Shown: in pieces, positions 17,775-26,840 of the stretch
Layout: each line of letters starts with the position of its first letter
Numbering within the stretch: position 1 is the stretch's first letter
NCBI GenBank assembly: GCA_964542645.1
Contig: CAZIUG010000008.1
Coordinates: forward strand, 496,001-560,000
Origin: Moanibacter sp964542645
GTDB taxonomy: Bacteria; Verrucomicrobiota; Verrucomicrobiia; Opitutales; UBA2987
Length of the DNA: 64,000 nt
Reading direction: 5' to 3'
Program-made: the position numbers and the translations under genes
The notes under the pieces: generated by a model
Told to the model about the DNA's origin: nothing
Database searches by the model: none
What the model saw: the letters and a program-made list of their open reading frames with translations, nothing else

Positions 17775-18938
17775 TTATGGGAGATTACGTTCCAAAGGTA
17801 GATCAACCACTTGACCTGTGGCAGCCGACTTATATCCCGCCAATAGAATTTCAGTTAAATGTGCCGCGGCATCAGCGTTCATTTCACTTTCCTTTTCATT
17901 CTCGATACAATCTACAAAATGGGTGGCGTCATTCGGCTCGTTAGTTTCCAACGGAAGAACCGCCCAGCTCTCTTTGGGATTCGCTGCTGCTTCTTGGTTT
18001 GTCGAAGACCAAAAGCCCATAGGATCTCCGGGATGGGCTTCCGGCGGAGTCCATGGCGCCAAATTTGAAAAGGTCTCCAGCCGCATCCTATTGCCATCGA
18101 TACAGAGCGATCCTTTGCTTCCAATCAGGAAAACCTTATTTTCACCTGAGGCGGGATGGCTTGACCAGCCTATTCTTCCACCCGATACGGTTGCAATGAG
18201 ACCGTTGCCCAATTTAAGGGATAGGAACCCAAAGTCCTCCTGTCCATTTTTCTGGTGCGCATCAAAAAAGTAATTCCTAGTGCAACCATAGACAGAACTA
18301 ACGCGGTCCCTAGCGAGCCAACAGACAAGACCCAGCGCATAAACACCAATCGCGTAGAATTCAGCCTTCGAATCAATGAAGGAAAACCTCTCGCACGGGT
18401 ACGGTTGGACCCGTCTTTTTGTCAAATCCGCGGAACCAGGATGACCCTTGGCAAACAACCAGTCAGCATGGATCGCTCTCAGCTCGCCCAATTCACCAGA
18501 GTCCACAATGGATCGAGCACGACGACACCACGCTTGATTAATAAAACTGAACATCTGGCTCCTCACACCTGCTTTATGGACTGTTCTCACCACATCGTCT
18601 GCAGTCGCAAGATACGGAGTCATCGGTTTGTCGATGTAGACGTGCTTCCCGGCTCTAGCACATTTAGTCACAATTCTTCCTCGCCGTTCCGGCTCTGCGC
18701 ACACGGACACAATATCAACACCCGGCATTCGAAGCGCTTCATCTAAATCAGGAACGAAAGGAATATCGAATTGGTCAGCGAGAGCGCGATTCCAATTGGT
18801 CCGCTCATCACCAACATCAGCTTCATCAGTCATGGCAACGAGTTGACACCTCGGATCTGATTGAAACAAAAGCCCGTAATTCTCTTGGTGAGTTCGGAGA
18901 CCGGAAACAAGGAGGACGCCATGGTGAGACTGGGTCAT
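17775..18938 (-). CDS. Gfo/Idh/MocA family oxidoreductase, divergent nucleotide motif
   Basis: This 387-residue protein has the two-domain Gfo/Idh plan. The catalytic block is YIDKPMTPY (DKP instead of EKP) near residue 103, and the C-terminal sheet domain follows from about residue 140. The N-terminal loop reads LLVSGLRTHQENYG and lacks the usual GxGxxG, so cofactor binding may differ. It is translated just ahead of the GC-rich propeller gene (one base between stop and next start), so a joint role in carbohydrate breakdown is likely. Confidence 0.87.
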   Translation of the reverse strand: MTQSHHGVLLVSGLRTHQENYGLLFQSDPRCQLVAMTDEADVGDERTNWNRALADQFDIPFVPDLDEALRMPGVDIVSVCAEPERRGRIVTKCARAGKHVYIDKPMTPYLATADDVVRTVHKAGVRSQMFSFINQAWCRRARSIVDSGELGELRAIHADWLFAKGHPGSADLTKRRVQPYPCERFSFIDSKAEFYAIGVYALGLVCWLARDRVSSVYGCTRNYFFDAHQKNGQEDFGFLSLKLGNGLIATVSGGRIGWSSHPASGENKVFLIGSKGSLCIDGNRMRLETFSNLAPWTPPEAHPGDPMGFWSSTNQEAAANPKESWAVLPLETNEPNDATHFVDCIENEKESEMNADAAAHLTEILLAGYKSAATGQVVDLPLERNLP

Positions 18939-19062
18939 TTAATCTTCTTCTTTCTCTTCGTCATATTACTCATCGAATGCAACTAACTTAAGCCCTCAAC
19001 CAAGAGATCACTCTTCTGGGAAATAGAATAAAGTACCTCTAAAACGGCGAACGCTAAACACT

Positions 19063-19530
19063 TCACACCGCACACACCGGTTTCCCTGAAGAAAGAGAAT
19101 CTTTCACGAGCATTCTCATGACTCTTGAAGCATCTGTTTCTTTGCTATCAAAGTCCTCACGATCAAAACCTATTTGGTTTTCTCTTTTATAAGCAGCCCC
19201 TTCACTACCCAACATGAAAAAATCTACTGAAGGGCGCCCCTGAGATGGACCGGCAGTAAGCAGTGCTGTCTGCCCAGAAGCGAACTCCACACTCACCGAA
19301 AGGAAACCCGATTGATCGGTTGGCAACGCATAGATCCGTTCAGGACCAGATTCAAACCAGCTAATAACTCTCTCAGCCATCAGGCAAATATAGCCTTCAA
19401 CTAATTCTATTTCTACTGCCGTTAAAAGAGTCCACCGGACAAATACTGGGGTTCCGACTCTTCCATTTGAAAGAGCATTCTTGACCCCTTGATCGACGGA
19501 ATCCCAATAAGATAATCGCGCACCCTCCAT
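19063..19530 (-). CDS. Stand-alone Gfo/Idh-like C-terminal domain protein
   Basis: This small protein of 155 residues starts at an ATG with AAAGGG nine bases upstream, 14 bases after the FAH gene stop. Its sequence follows the second domain of Gfo/Idh enzymes: NALSNGRVGTPVFVRW matches the usual opening of that domain, and GFLSVSVEFASGQTALLTAG then FMLGSEGAAY matches the sheet strands. The Rossmann domain and EKP are absent. It could be a decayed oxidoreductase, a domain kept as a subunit, or a partner of another oxidoreductase. The family call is an inference from pattern similarity with the Gfo gene at 17775. Confidence 0.6.
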   Translation of the reverse strand: MEGARLSYWDSVDQGVKNALSNGRVGTPVFVRWTLLTAVEIELVEGYICLMAERVISWFESGPERIYALPTDQSGFLSVSVEFASGQTALLTAGPSQGRPSVDFFMLGSEGAAYKRENQIGFDREDFDSKETDASRVMRMLVKDSLSSGKPVCAV

Positions 19531-19543
19531 CGACCAAAACCCT

Positions 19544-20518
19544 TTATTTTCGACTCGCAGCAACCCGATTGCGAAGCCTTCCAATTCCAGAAATTTCAAT
19601 CTCAACTCGATCACCCGGTTTTAAAAATTCGCCAGTCGTTGCCCCCACTCCAGATACTGTCCCGGTACTAATGAGATCGCCCGGTTGAAGAGTGAGAAAA
19701 GCCGATATATATTCGATAATCTGAGCCACCTGATAGAGCATTTGCCCAGTATTGTTGTGCTGACGTCGCTCGCCATTAATGTAGGTGCTGATGTCCAGCA
19801 CCTGCGGATCCGGAATCTCATCCTTTGTCACGATCCACGGCCCCTGTGGACCCGCAGTGTCTAGCCATTTACCATTCAACCAATCAAACCAAAGATCTCG
19901 TTCCCGGTTCTCAGTACGTTTTCTGATTAGCAATTTTCTCTCCGAGACATCATTCATGACCGTATAGCCAGCAACATAGCGAAGCGCAGTAGAGGCCTTT
20001 ACCCCCTTCGCCTTCCGCCCCATCACGACAGCAAGTTCGCCCTCCCAATCGATCGAGTTAGCAATCGGGGGTATTTTGATTCGATCGCCAGGACCAATAA
20101 CTGTAGTAGCGGGCGGTTTCATAAAAACCCGAGGCGTCTCCTTATCCTGAACCTGCATCCTCTTACCACCCTCCTCAATATGATCCTGATAGTTGCCAGC
20201 CAGACAGTAGATAGCACGAGGATGAGGTACGGGAGCCCTCAATCGAATGGAACTTATACGATGAAACCTCTTGCCATCTGCTGTTGGATTCTCCCCGCCT
20301 CTCTTGACAGCCGAAGCTACGGCTAATTTCGCCGCTTCGATCCCTTTGGATCCTGCCTCAAGCAGCGAGATCATGTCGGAAAAGAATGGATACACTTTCC
20401 GCTTCTCCCTTCTAGCAATGGTTTGATCGGCAACTGCCAGATCCACCAAGATACTGTCTTCAGCTATTACGGCTCCTATTGAATTGGAACCCTTATGGGT
20501 GTAAGATACGAGTTTCAT
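19544..20518 (-). CDS. Fumarylacetoacetate hydrolase (FAH) family protein
   Basis: This 324-residue protein has the FAH C-terminal fold. The metal-binding acidic residues lie in the blocks RAIYCLAGNYQDH (near 120-132) and NSIDWEGELAVVMG (near 171-184), and the family phrase GYTVMNDVSER follows. FAH-superfamily enzymes include 2-keto-3-deoxy-L-fuconate or rhamnonate hydrolases, acylpyruvases and 2-hydroxyhepta-2,4-diene-1,7-dioate isomerases. With fucose and rhamnose type genes elsewhere in the window, a 2-keto-3-deoxy sugar acid role is plausible but not shown. It is followed closely by the Gfo C-domain gene. Confidence 0.9.
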   Translation of the reverse strand: MKLVSYTHKGSNSIGAVIAEDSILVDLAVADQTIARREKRKVYPFFSDMISLLEAGSKGIEAAKLAVASAVKRGGENPTADGKRFHRISSIRLRAPVPHPRAIYCLAGNYQDHIEEGGKRMQVQDKETPRVFMKPPATTVIGPGDRIKIPPIANSIDWEGELAVVMGRKAKGVKASTALRYVAGYTVMNDVSERKLLIRKRTENRERDLWFDWLNGKWLDTAGPQGPWIVTKDEIPDPQVLDISTYINGERRQHNNTGQMLYQVAQIIEYISAFLTLQPGDLISTGTVSGVGATTGEFLKPGDRVEIEISGIGRLRNRVAASRK

Positions 20519-20757
20519 TTGACCAAGATCCCTTTAAGTTTGAAACCGAAATATCGGAGAACCACTACAGTGGAACAAGCAAAAAGTCTCTCAAATTTAC
20601 AAAATACTTCCAATCTCACGTCAATCGCACGTGCTTTCGGTGAAACTTTGGAACCAGTCGCCATTCGATGTCCTTAAAGTTTAGATTACACTTACAATTT
20701 CTACGATCGTTTCCATATATAATTCGTGATTTCAGTCTAATTTAAATTTCCGATCAC

Positions 20758-21954
20758 ATGATCTTAAGTCTTCTCGATAACGATCTCTACAAAATGACCA
20801 TGATGCAGGCTGTTTGGCAAAGATATCGCCATGAAAAAGCCACCTACGAGTTGATTAACCGCCAACCAGGCAACCTATTTACCGAATCATTCTGTGATCG
20901 CCTTAGAGATGAACTCTCACTCTTTAGCAAATTAGGTTTCCGTAGCGATGAGAGAGATTGGCTAGAAAATACAGGATTATTCAGAAAGGAATTTATTGAA
21001 TTTCTTACCTCGTTTAAACTGGATCCTTCAAAGATCAACTTACGACTTTCTAGAAATTTTAGCCTCGAAATCGAGATCTCAGGCTCATGGTTGGAAACAA
21101 TTCTCTGGGAAGTTCCCCTGATGGCCCTCATTAATGAAATCTACTTTAACAAGATCAGCAAGGGATGGGATAGAGATCTCGATCATTATCGTGAGAGAAC
21201 CACCGAAAAAGGGAATAAACTGGCACGAGCCGGTTGCCACTTTAGTGATTTCGGGACCAGACGAAGGCGCAGCTTAGCCGTACATCAAACTGTCATTGAT
21301 GCCTTTACTAAATTAAAGGAGGGGAAGAAAGGCTGTTTTCTAGGTACCAGCAATATGTATCTGGCCAGGAAATTTGGAATTACTCCCGTCGGAACTATGG
21401 CACATGAATGGATCATGGCTCATGCGGGAATTTATGGTATCTCCGGAGCGAATCGAAAAGCCCTTCAGGTTTGGAGGAACGTCTACGAAAACAAGCTTCT
21501 TATTGCTCTCGCCGATACCTATACGACCGAACTCTTTCTGAAGGAATTTTCCGGTCCTCTCGCTCGACAGTACGAAGGAGTACGCCATGACAGTGGGAAT
21601 CCTTTTTCTTTTGCTCAGAACGTAATTAGCTTCTACCGTTGTGAGGGAATCGACCCATCGACCAAAACAGCCGTATTTAGTGACAATCTAAATGTCGACC
21701 GTGCCATCGCAATACAGCGAAGAGTCGGTGGCAACATCCAGCCTCTTTTTGGAATCGGAAATCATTTCACCAATGACTTTCCAGGGAGCGCAGCACTCGA
21801 TATAGTGATTAAAATGACCCGAATCAACGGGCGTCCGGTCACCAAAATTAGCGATAACCCGCATAAGGCAAGTGGTCTGCCAAGAGCGATCGAAGAATCG
21901 CTCGCGACCATTAAAGGGGAGTTGGCAAGATCTCGAACTAATACACCAACATAA
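20758..21954 (+). CDS. pncB: Nicotinate phosphoribosyltransferase
   Basis: This enzyme joins nicotinate and PRPP (with ATP) to form nicotinate mononucleotide in the Preiss-Handler NAD salvage pathway. The 398 residues match the PncB family length. The opening LLDNDLYKMTMMQAVWQRY, the central LAVHQTVIDAF and GTSNMYLARKFG blocks, and RHDSGNPFSF near residue 278 are family features. The histidine that is phosphorylated in PncB should lie in the TMAHEWIMAH region near 220. Its neighbour pncA, 86 bases downstream in the same direction, supplies nicotinate. Confidence 0.95.
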   Translation: MILSLLDNDLYKMTMMQAVWQRYRHEKATYELINRQPGNLFTESFCDRLRDELSLFSKLGFRSDERDWLENTGLFRKEFIEFLTSFKLDPSKINLRLSRNFSLEIEISGSWLETILWEVPLMALINEIYFNKISKGWDRDLDHYRERTTEKGNKLARAGCHFSDFGTRRRRSLAVHQTVIDAFTKLKEGKKGCFLGTSNMYLARKFGITPVGTMAHEWIMAHAGIYGISGANRKALQVWRNVYENKLLIALADTYTTELFLKEFSGPLARQYEGVRHDSGNPFSFAQNVISFYRCEGIDPSTKTAVFSDNLNVDRAIAIQRRVGGNIQPLFGIGNHFTNDFPGSAALDIVIKMTRINGRPVTKISDNPHKASGLPRAIEESLATIKGELARSRTNTPT

Positions 21955-22040
21955 CAACCGCCTCCTTCAGAAAATTCCCACCTTGACTCTTAGTCCTTCA
22001 TCCCATCGTCTAAATCCGAGTACTCAAATTTGTGATTTGT

Positions 22041-22598
22041 ATGCCGTTCCGAAGCGCCTTGATCATCGTTGATCTCAACAATGACTTTATGCCGGGTGGC
22101 GCGCTTGCCGTGAAGGGAGCGGATGAGATCCTGGGCCTTATCAATCCGCTAGCCGCAGAAGGCAAATATAACTACGTAGTCGCGACCCAAGACTGGCATC
22201 CCAAAGACCATATCTCATTTAAAAATTGGCCCGTACACTGTGTTGCGGAGACACGCGGTGCTGAATTTCATCCCTCTTTTGACACAAAAAATGTCCACGC
22301 GGTAATTAAGAAGGGATTTACCAAAAATGCCGATAGCTACAGCGGCTTCTATGATGAACAAGGGCGCAGCAATGGACTAGCAGAGCTTCTCATAACTAAT
22401 CACATTGACGAGGTAGACATCGTCGGGATAGCAACAGACTATTGTGTTAGAGCAACTGCCATTGAAGCTGTTCAAAAAGCCGGCTTCAAAACCCGCGTGC
22501 TTCTCCATGCTTGTCGAGGTGTCGGACTCAAACCTGACGATATCCCAAACTCAATTGAGGAAATGAAAAAAGCCGGAGTCGCGATAGTTACCAACTAA
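22041..22598 (+). CDS. pncA: Nicotinamidase
   Basis: Nicotinamidase hydrolyses nicotinamide to nicotinate and ammonia. The 185-residue protein carries the catalytic triad Asp11 (VDLNNDF), Lys91 (KKGFTKNAD) and Cys135 (ATDYCVRATA). Metal ligands Asp51 and His53 are in TQDWHPKDH, with a third histidine nearby (His57 or His66). The ATG at 22041 is preferred over a GTG at 22032 because MPFRSALIIVD matches the family start. With pncB it forms a two-step NAD salvage unit. Confidence 0.94.
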   Translation: MPFRSALIIVDLNNDFMPGGALAVKGADEILGLINPLAAEGKYNYVVATQDWHPKDHISFKNWPVHCVAETRGAEFHPSFDTKNVHAVIKKGFTKNADSYSGFYDEQGRSNGLAELLITNHIDEVDIVGIATDYCVRATAIEAVQKAGFKTRVLLHACRGVGLKPDDIPNSIEEMKKAGVAIVTN

Positions 22599-22713
22599 CA
22601 TCGGCGGACAGAGACCGGGACATCACGAAGGAAACCCAAAGGATCGGCTAGGAAAGCCGAAAGCGACCCTGAATCCTATCAGGTTTCACTAGATAGAAGC
22701 AGTCTGTTGATCT

Positions 22714-23664
22714 CTAAACCATTCTTAGCACTTCTTTTTCCAACTCATCTACAAAATCTTTGTAGGTCGATACCAGGCCTTTCTCCAATCCGATCTTTGG
22801 AAACCAACCAGTCTCTTTGAGGCGTGAGATGTCTAGTAGTTTTCTCATCGGACCATCCGGTTTAGAGGTGTCAAACTCGATTTCTCCTTCGTACCCTACT
22901 ACTCTCCTAATAGTTTTCGCCAACTCTAAGATGCTCAGATCCTTTCCGGATCCCAAATTAATCCAATCCGGAGGATTCCCAAGGTTAAGTAAATGAAGAA
23001 TAGCATCTGCTAGATCGTCGACATGCATGAATTCGCGCTTCGGCCGTCCAGTTCCCCAAAGCACAACTGAAGGATCACGACGCACCTTAGCCTCATGAAA
23101 TTTACGGATCAAAGCTGGAATCACATGGCTATTTTCCAAGTGGTAATTGTCTCCTGGACCATAAAGATTAGTTGGCATAGCGGAGTGAAAGAGGACCCCA
23201 AACTGCTCCCGATACTTTTGACAGAGTTTAAGCCCAGCAATTTTTGCTATAGCGTAAGCCTCATTAGTCGGTTCCAAAGGGCTCTCGAGAAGGGACTCTT
23301 CCACCATCGGTTGAGTCGCCTCGCGGGGGTAAATGCAAGAACTGCCCAAGAAAAGCAGACGCTTTGATGCATACCGATACGCTGCTTCGACCATGTTAAG
23401 TGCAATCGAGAGGTTAACGCGAAGAAATTCCGCAGGATAGGTCGCATTCGCTTGGATACCTCCAACCTTAGCAGCAGCCACGATCACGATCTCAGGCTTC
23501 TCCTTTTCGAAGAACCGATCTACAGCGCCAGCATCACAAAGATCCAATTCCTCTCGAGTCTGAGTCAGCAGATTCTTAAACCCTGATTCTATCAACTTCC
23601 GCATCAGCGCCGACCCGACCATGCCCCGACTTCCGGCAACATAGACTCTATCTTCCTTTTCCAT
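22714..23664 (-). CDS. fcl: GDP-L-fucose synthase
   Basis: This is the bifunctional epimerase/reductase that turns GDP-4-keto-6-deoxymannose into GDP-L-fucose using NADPH. The 316-residue protein has the Rossmann motif GSRGMVGSAL at 11-20, the SSC segment near 108-110 and the catalytic YAIAK (Tyr137, Lys141). The block NLYGPGDNYHLENSHVIPA is a hallmark of the family. It lies downstream of gmd on the same strand, separated by 237 bases. The product would feed cell-surface polysaccharide or glycan synthesis. Confidence 0.96.
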   Translation of the reverse strand: MEKEDRVYVAGSRGMVGSALMRKLIESGFKNLLTQTREELDLCDAGAVDRFFEKEKPEIVIVAAAKVGGIQANATYPAEFLRVNLSIALNMVEAAYRYASKRLLFLGSSCIYPREATQPMVEESLLESPLEPTNEAYAIAKIAGLKLCQKYREQFGVLFHSAMPTNLYGPGDNYHLENSHVIPALIRKFHEAKVRRDPSVVLWGTGRPKREFMHVDDLADAILHLLNLGNPPDWINLGSGKDLSILELAKTIRRVVGYEGEIEFDTSKPDGPMRKLLDISRLKETGWFPKIGLEKGLVSTYKDFVDELEKEVLRMV

Positions 23665-23901
23665 GCCGCTCCTTTAAATCAGTTACAAATACCCCGCTCA
23701 ATTCTAAACCACATTGGCTAAGATTCTAAAAAGTTTTTCAAAACATCCAATCTGGAAAATCACCAAAGCTTTCTCCTTTTTCTTTGCTCCTTGGGATTTT
23801 TGATTCTCCTCTCCATACATCCATTAATAACGTCAGTTCTGCATCTGGATGTAATCTCCACCCAAACCGGAGCACGCAAAGATTGGAGCAAGACTTATGA
23901 A

Positions 23902-24924
23902 CTAAGAAACCTCCGCCGTGGCCTGTTGATAGGCGAGCTCCTTTTTAGCCATCGCTAAATCTGATTCGATCATAATCTTGACCAGCCCCTCGAATGTAAC
24001 CTTTGGCTCCCAATTCAGTTTCTTTTTCGCTTTCGATGCATTACCGATCAAAAGATCTACCTCCGAAGGTCTCTCATACCTCGAATCGTGCTCAACGTAG
24101 GACCTCCAATCCAGATCAAGAAGCTCGAATGCTACCTCGCAGAACTCCTGAACCGAGTGCGTTTCATTAGTAGCAATCACATAATCGTCTGGATCGTCCT
24201 GTTGAAGCATCAACCACATCGCTTCCACATACTCTGGAGCGTAACCCCAATCCCTACGGGCATCGAGATTACCCATGTAGAGCTTACTCTGTAGCCCCAT
24301 TTTGATCCGCGTTGCAGCACGACTAATCTTACGGGTTACAAAGGTCTCGCCCCTTCTAGGTGACTCGTGATTAAAAAGGATCCCATTACTTGCATGGAGC
24401 TTATAGGCCTCACGGTAATTAACCGTCAGCCAATAGGAAAAGACCTTAGCGCAGCCGTAGGGAGAACGCGGATGGAAAGGAGTTGTCTCTGACTGAGGAA
24501 CCTCATGAACCTTTCCAAACATCTCTGAGGAAGAAGCCTGATAAAAACGGATTCTCCCCTCTAAACCCGCCTCCCGAATCGCTTCCAGAATCCGTACAGT
24601 ACTCAAACCAGTCACATCACCGGTATACAACGGGATATCAAATGAGACTCGGACATGACTTTGGGCACCAAGATTATAGATCTCATCCGGAGTTAAATCG
24701 TAAAGCAGCTTCACTAAATGGACGCTATCGGCAAGATCCCCGTAATGAAGAAACAAGCGGTTACCATTGATGTGAGGATCCTGGTAAAGGTGGTCAATTC
24801 GAGAGGTACTAATGGTCGACGATCTGCGCTTGATACCATGCACCTCATATCCTTTCTCTAACAGAAGTTCTGCCAGATAAGAACCATCCTGCCCCGTAAT
24901 TCCTGTTATCAATGCTTTTTTCAT
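23902..24924 (-). CDS. gmd: GDP-mannose 4,6-dehydratase
   Basis: This enzyme makes GDP-4-keto-6-deoxy-D-mannose, the first step to GDP-L-fucose. The 340 residues are normal length. The NADP motif GITGQDGSYLAELLLEKGY is at 8-26, the RRSSTISTSRIDHLY block follows, the SSSEMFGKV loop is near 131-139, and the catalytic YGCAK has Tyr156 and Lys160. Only gmd and fcl are present here; glycosyltransferases are not in the window. Confidence 0.97.
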   Translation of the reverse strand: MKKALITGITGQDGSYLAELLLEKGYEVHGIKRRSSTISTSRIDHLYQDPHINGNRLFLHYGDLADSVHLVKLLYDLTPDEIYNLGAQSHVRVSFDIPLYTGDVTGLSTVRILEAIREAGLEGRIRFYQASSSEMFGKVHEVPQSETTPFHPRSPYGCAKVFSYWLTVNYREAYKLHASNGILFNHESPRRGETFVTRKISRAATRIKMGLQSKLYMGNLDARRDWGYAPEYVEAMWLMLQQDDPDDYVIATNETHSVQEFCEVAFELLDLDWRSYVEHDSRYERPSEVDLLIGNASKAKKKLNWEPKVTFEGLVKIMIESDLAMAKKELAYQQATAEVS

Positions 24925-25244
24925 CTTTCTTTTTTCTTCCCATCAAAGAATCAGCATACTGTCCTTTGGTAGCTTACTGCATTCCCTTTAATTTCGATTT
25001 GCGTAATTCCGTATTTTTTATTTGGGTTTTCGCGCACACTTTGGGATGGATTGCTCAAAACCCTGAGTCTTTCCCAACAATAGCCGAGAACGGCTAACAG
25101 CTAATTAGCAACTGACAAAGTCAATCCGAATCCGTGGCAAGATGTAGAAAGGTAGGTTTCAGATATTAGGAATGGACCGCTTCCCCATTCCCAGGCCCGT
25201 TCAACAAATCCCTGAATAGAAGGTCCATAATACCAAACCAAGCA
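24925..25244. other. Divergent control region between gmd and the XylR-like gene
   Basis: No gene is supported. A small inverted repeat TAGCCG-AGAA-CGGCTA lies at 25081-25096 and could be an operator or short hairpin. No clear -10/-35 pair could be assigned by eye. Confidence 0.4.
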
Positions 25245-26420
25245 ATGGATATACCGAGTCAAAATGATATCTCGGTTAGCCGCCTTCGGCGGATAAATCG
25301 AAGTTTTAATATCGCCGTAGCCTTCGACCTCGAGCTGAATCAAGCAACGGAAATTTTTCAGGGGATTACAGACTACTCACATTACCAGCCATCCTGGAAT
25401 ATAATTCCTATCAATTTTCAATTCGAGGAACTTCTAGGTGAACTTGTAGCGTCGAATGAAATTGACGGTGTAATCGGGAGTTTTGTTAGCGATACTTGGT
25501 TGGAAAGGCTTGGGAAAGAGACTCCACCAACAGTAAATTTATCAAAGCTCTCACGAATAGAATCGGTCACGACGGTGGGAGTTGATGACCAAAAAGTCGG
25601 TGGATTTGCTGCAGAAGCGCTGAAAACAAGCGGACATGTCCAATATGCATTTATAGGAATACGTGGAAATCGATTTTCTCAACTTCGATATGAAGGTTTC
25701 AGAGACCGACTCTTAAAAGAAGGTAAAGCATGTGAGGCTTCCTATTCTGGCCAACCCTCCGGCCTAATCGAATGGCTGCGGGCACTTCCAACCCCCATCG
25801 GCATCTTCTGTGTCTCCGACTACCTAGCTAGGATAGCAATCCTAAAGTGTCGTAGCTTATCAAAACAGATACCAAAGGACATCGCTATCATGGGTGTAGG
25901 AAATAATCCTCTCGATTCAATCCTGTCTGGTATACCTCTAACCAGTATCGCACTTCCCAGCCGCGAAATCGGTTATAAAGCAGCTGAAGAGCTGAACCGT
26001 ATAATCCAAGAAGAACCTTACACCGTGAGACAGATAGATCTCCCTCCAGGTGAACTCTACCTGAGAGAATCTACCCTGTTAGGGAAACAACTCGACCTTG
26101 CCCTCGAAAAAGCATTGAACTTCATTCGTCAGAATCTATCTCAACCAATCGGCGTCGATGATGTGGCACGCGAATCAGGTGTATCAAGAAGAAATCTTGA
26201 AATGAGATTCCAGCGAAGTTTGGGCCGAAGCCCCTATCGAGAATTGACACGCTTTCGAATGGAAGAAGCCCAAAGGCTTCTCACTGAATCGAATCTCCGC
26301 ATCTACGAAATTGGCGAGCGCTGCGGTTATCCCGAACAACAACAGTTCAGCACTGCCTTCAAAAATTGGTGCGGCCAAAGTCCTAGAAATCACAGGAAGG
26401 AGAGACAGACGAAGAAATGA
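25245..26420 (+). CDS. XylR-like AraC-family transcriptional regulator with sugar-binding domain
   Basis: This 391-residue regulator has the layout of E. coli XylR (392 residues). A LacI/periplasmic-binding-like ligand domain spans about residues 20-275 (FNIAVAFDLELNQATEIFQGI, later IAIMGVGNNPL and SIALPSREIGYKAAEEL). An AraC-type double helix-turn-helix covers about residues 290-385 (VDDVARESGVSRRNLEMRFQ, then YEIGERCGYPEQQQFSTAFK). It should bind a pentose-like sugar and act at a nearby promoter. Its target is not obvious; the DHDPS/SDR/GH32 cluster beyond the tRNA is the closest catabolic set. Autoregulation through the region before it is possible. Confidence 0.92.
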   Translation: MDIPSQNDISVSRLRRINRSFNIAVAFDLELNQATEIFQGITDYSHYQPSWNIIPINFQFEELLGELVASNEIDGVIGSFVSDTWLERLGKETPPTVNLSKLSRIESVTTVGVDDQKVGGFAAEALKTSGHVQYAFIGIRGNRFSQLRYEGFRDRLLKEGKACEASYSGQPSGLIEWLRALPTPIGIFCVSDYLARIAILKCRSLSKQIPKDIAIMGVGNNPLDSILSGIPLTSIALPSREIGYKAAEELNRIIQEEPYTVRQIDLPPGELYLRESTLLGKQLDLALEKALNFIRQNLSQPIGVDDVARESGVSRRNLEMRFQRSLGRSPYRELTRFRMEEAQRLLTESNLRIYEIGERCGYPEQQQFSTAFKNWCGQSPRNHRKERQTKK

Positions 26421-26633
26421 CCCTCAGCATGTGAACTGTTGAGAAAGGGATTTAAATTTAAAGATTGAAACAGGTAGAACCGACTCCGAGCTCTTCACTT
26501 AAAGGTCTTCTATTCCCTCCGATTTTGCTCTTGCCCGTCACATCGTTGGCATGTTTACCTCCCTACCAGGAGACTAGGAATATCCTCCCTCCCGCGAAGC
26601 AACGTCGCTAGAATTTTGCGCCAGTGGAATTCC

Positions 26634-26710
26634 GGGGGATTAGCTCAGTTGGTTAGAGCGCTTGCTTCACACGCAAGAGGTCACTGGTTCGAGTCCAGTA
26701 TCTCCCACCA
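26634..26710 (+). tRNA. tRNA-Val (anticodon CAC)
   Basis: Acceptor GGGGGAT pairs with ATCTCCC, the anticodon stem is CTTGC/GCAAG, and the loop TTCACAC gives anticodon CAC for the valine codon GUG. The T arm is ACTGG/CCAGT with loop TTCGAGT, and the CCA end is encoded. Position 33 is the normal U, unlike its near-twin at 16560. The first bases after both genes are also alike (ACTTTAA). Confidence 0.95.
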
Positions 26711-26840
26711 CTTTAAAAGTTTTAACATAAACCAGTTAAGAAACTGTATTTGAGGGAATTAAGAAGACCGAAAAGCCTATTTTAAAGATTCCATTTAAAT
26801 GCAGGCCCCTTGTTCCATTCACGCGAAAAGGTAGTTCTAA

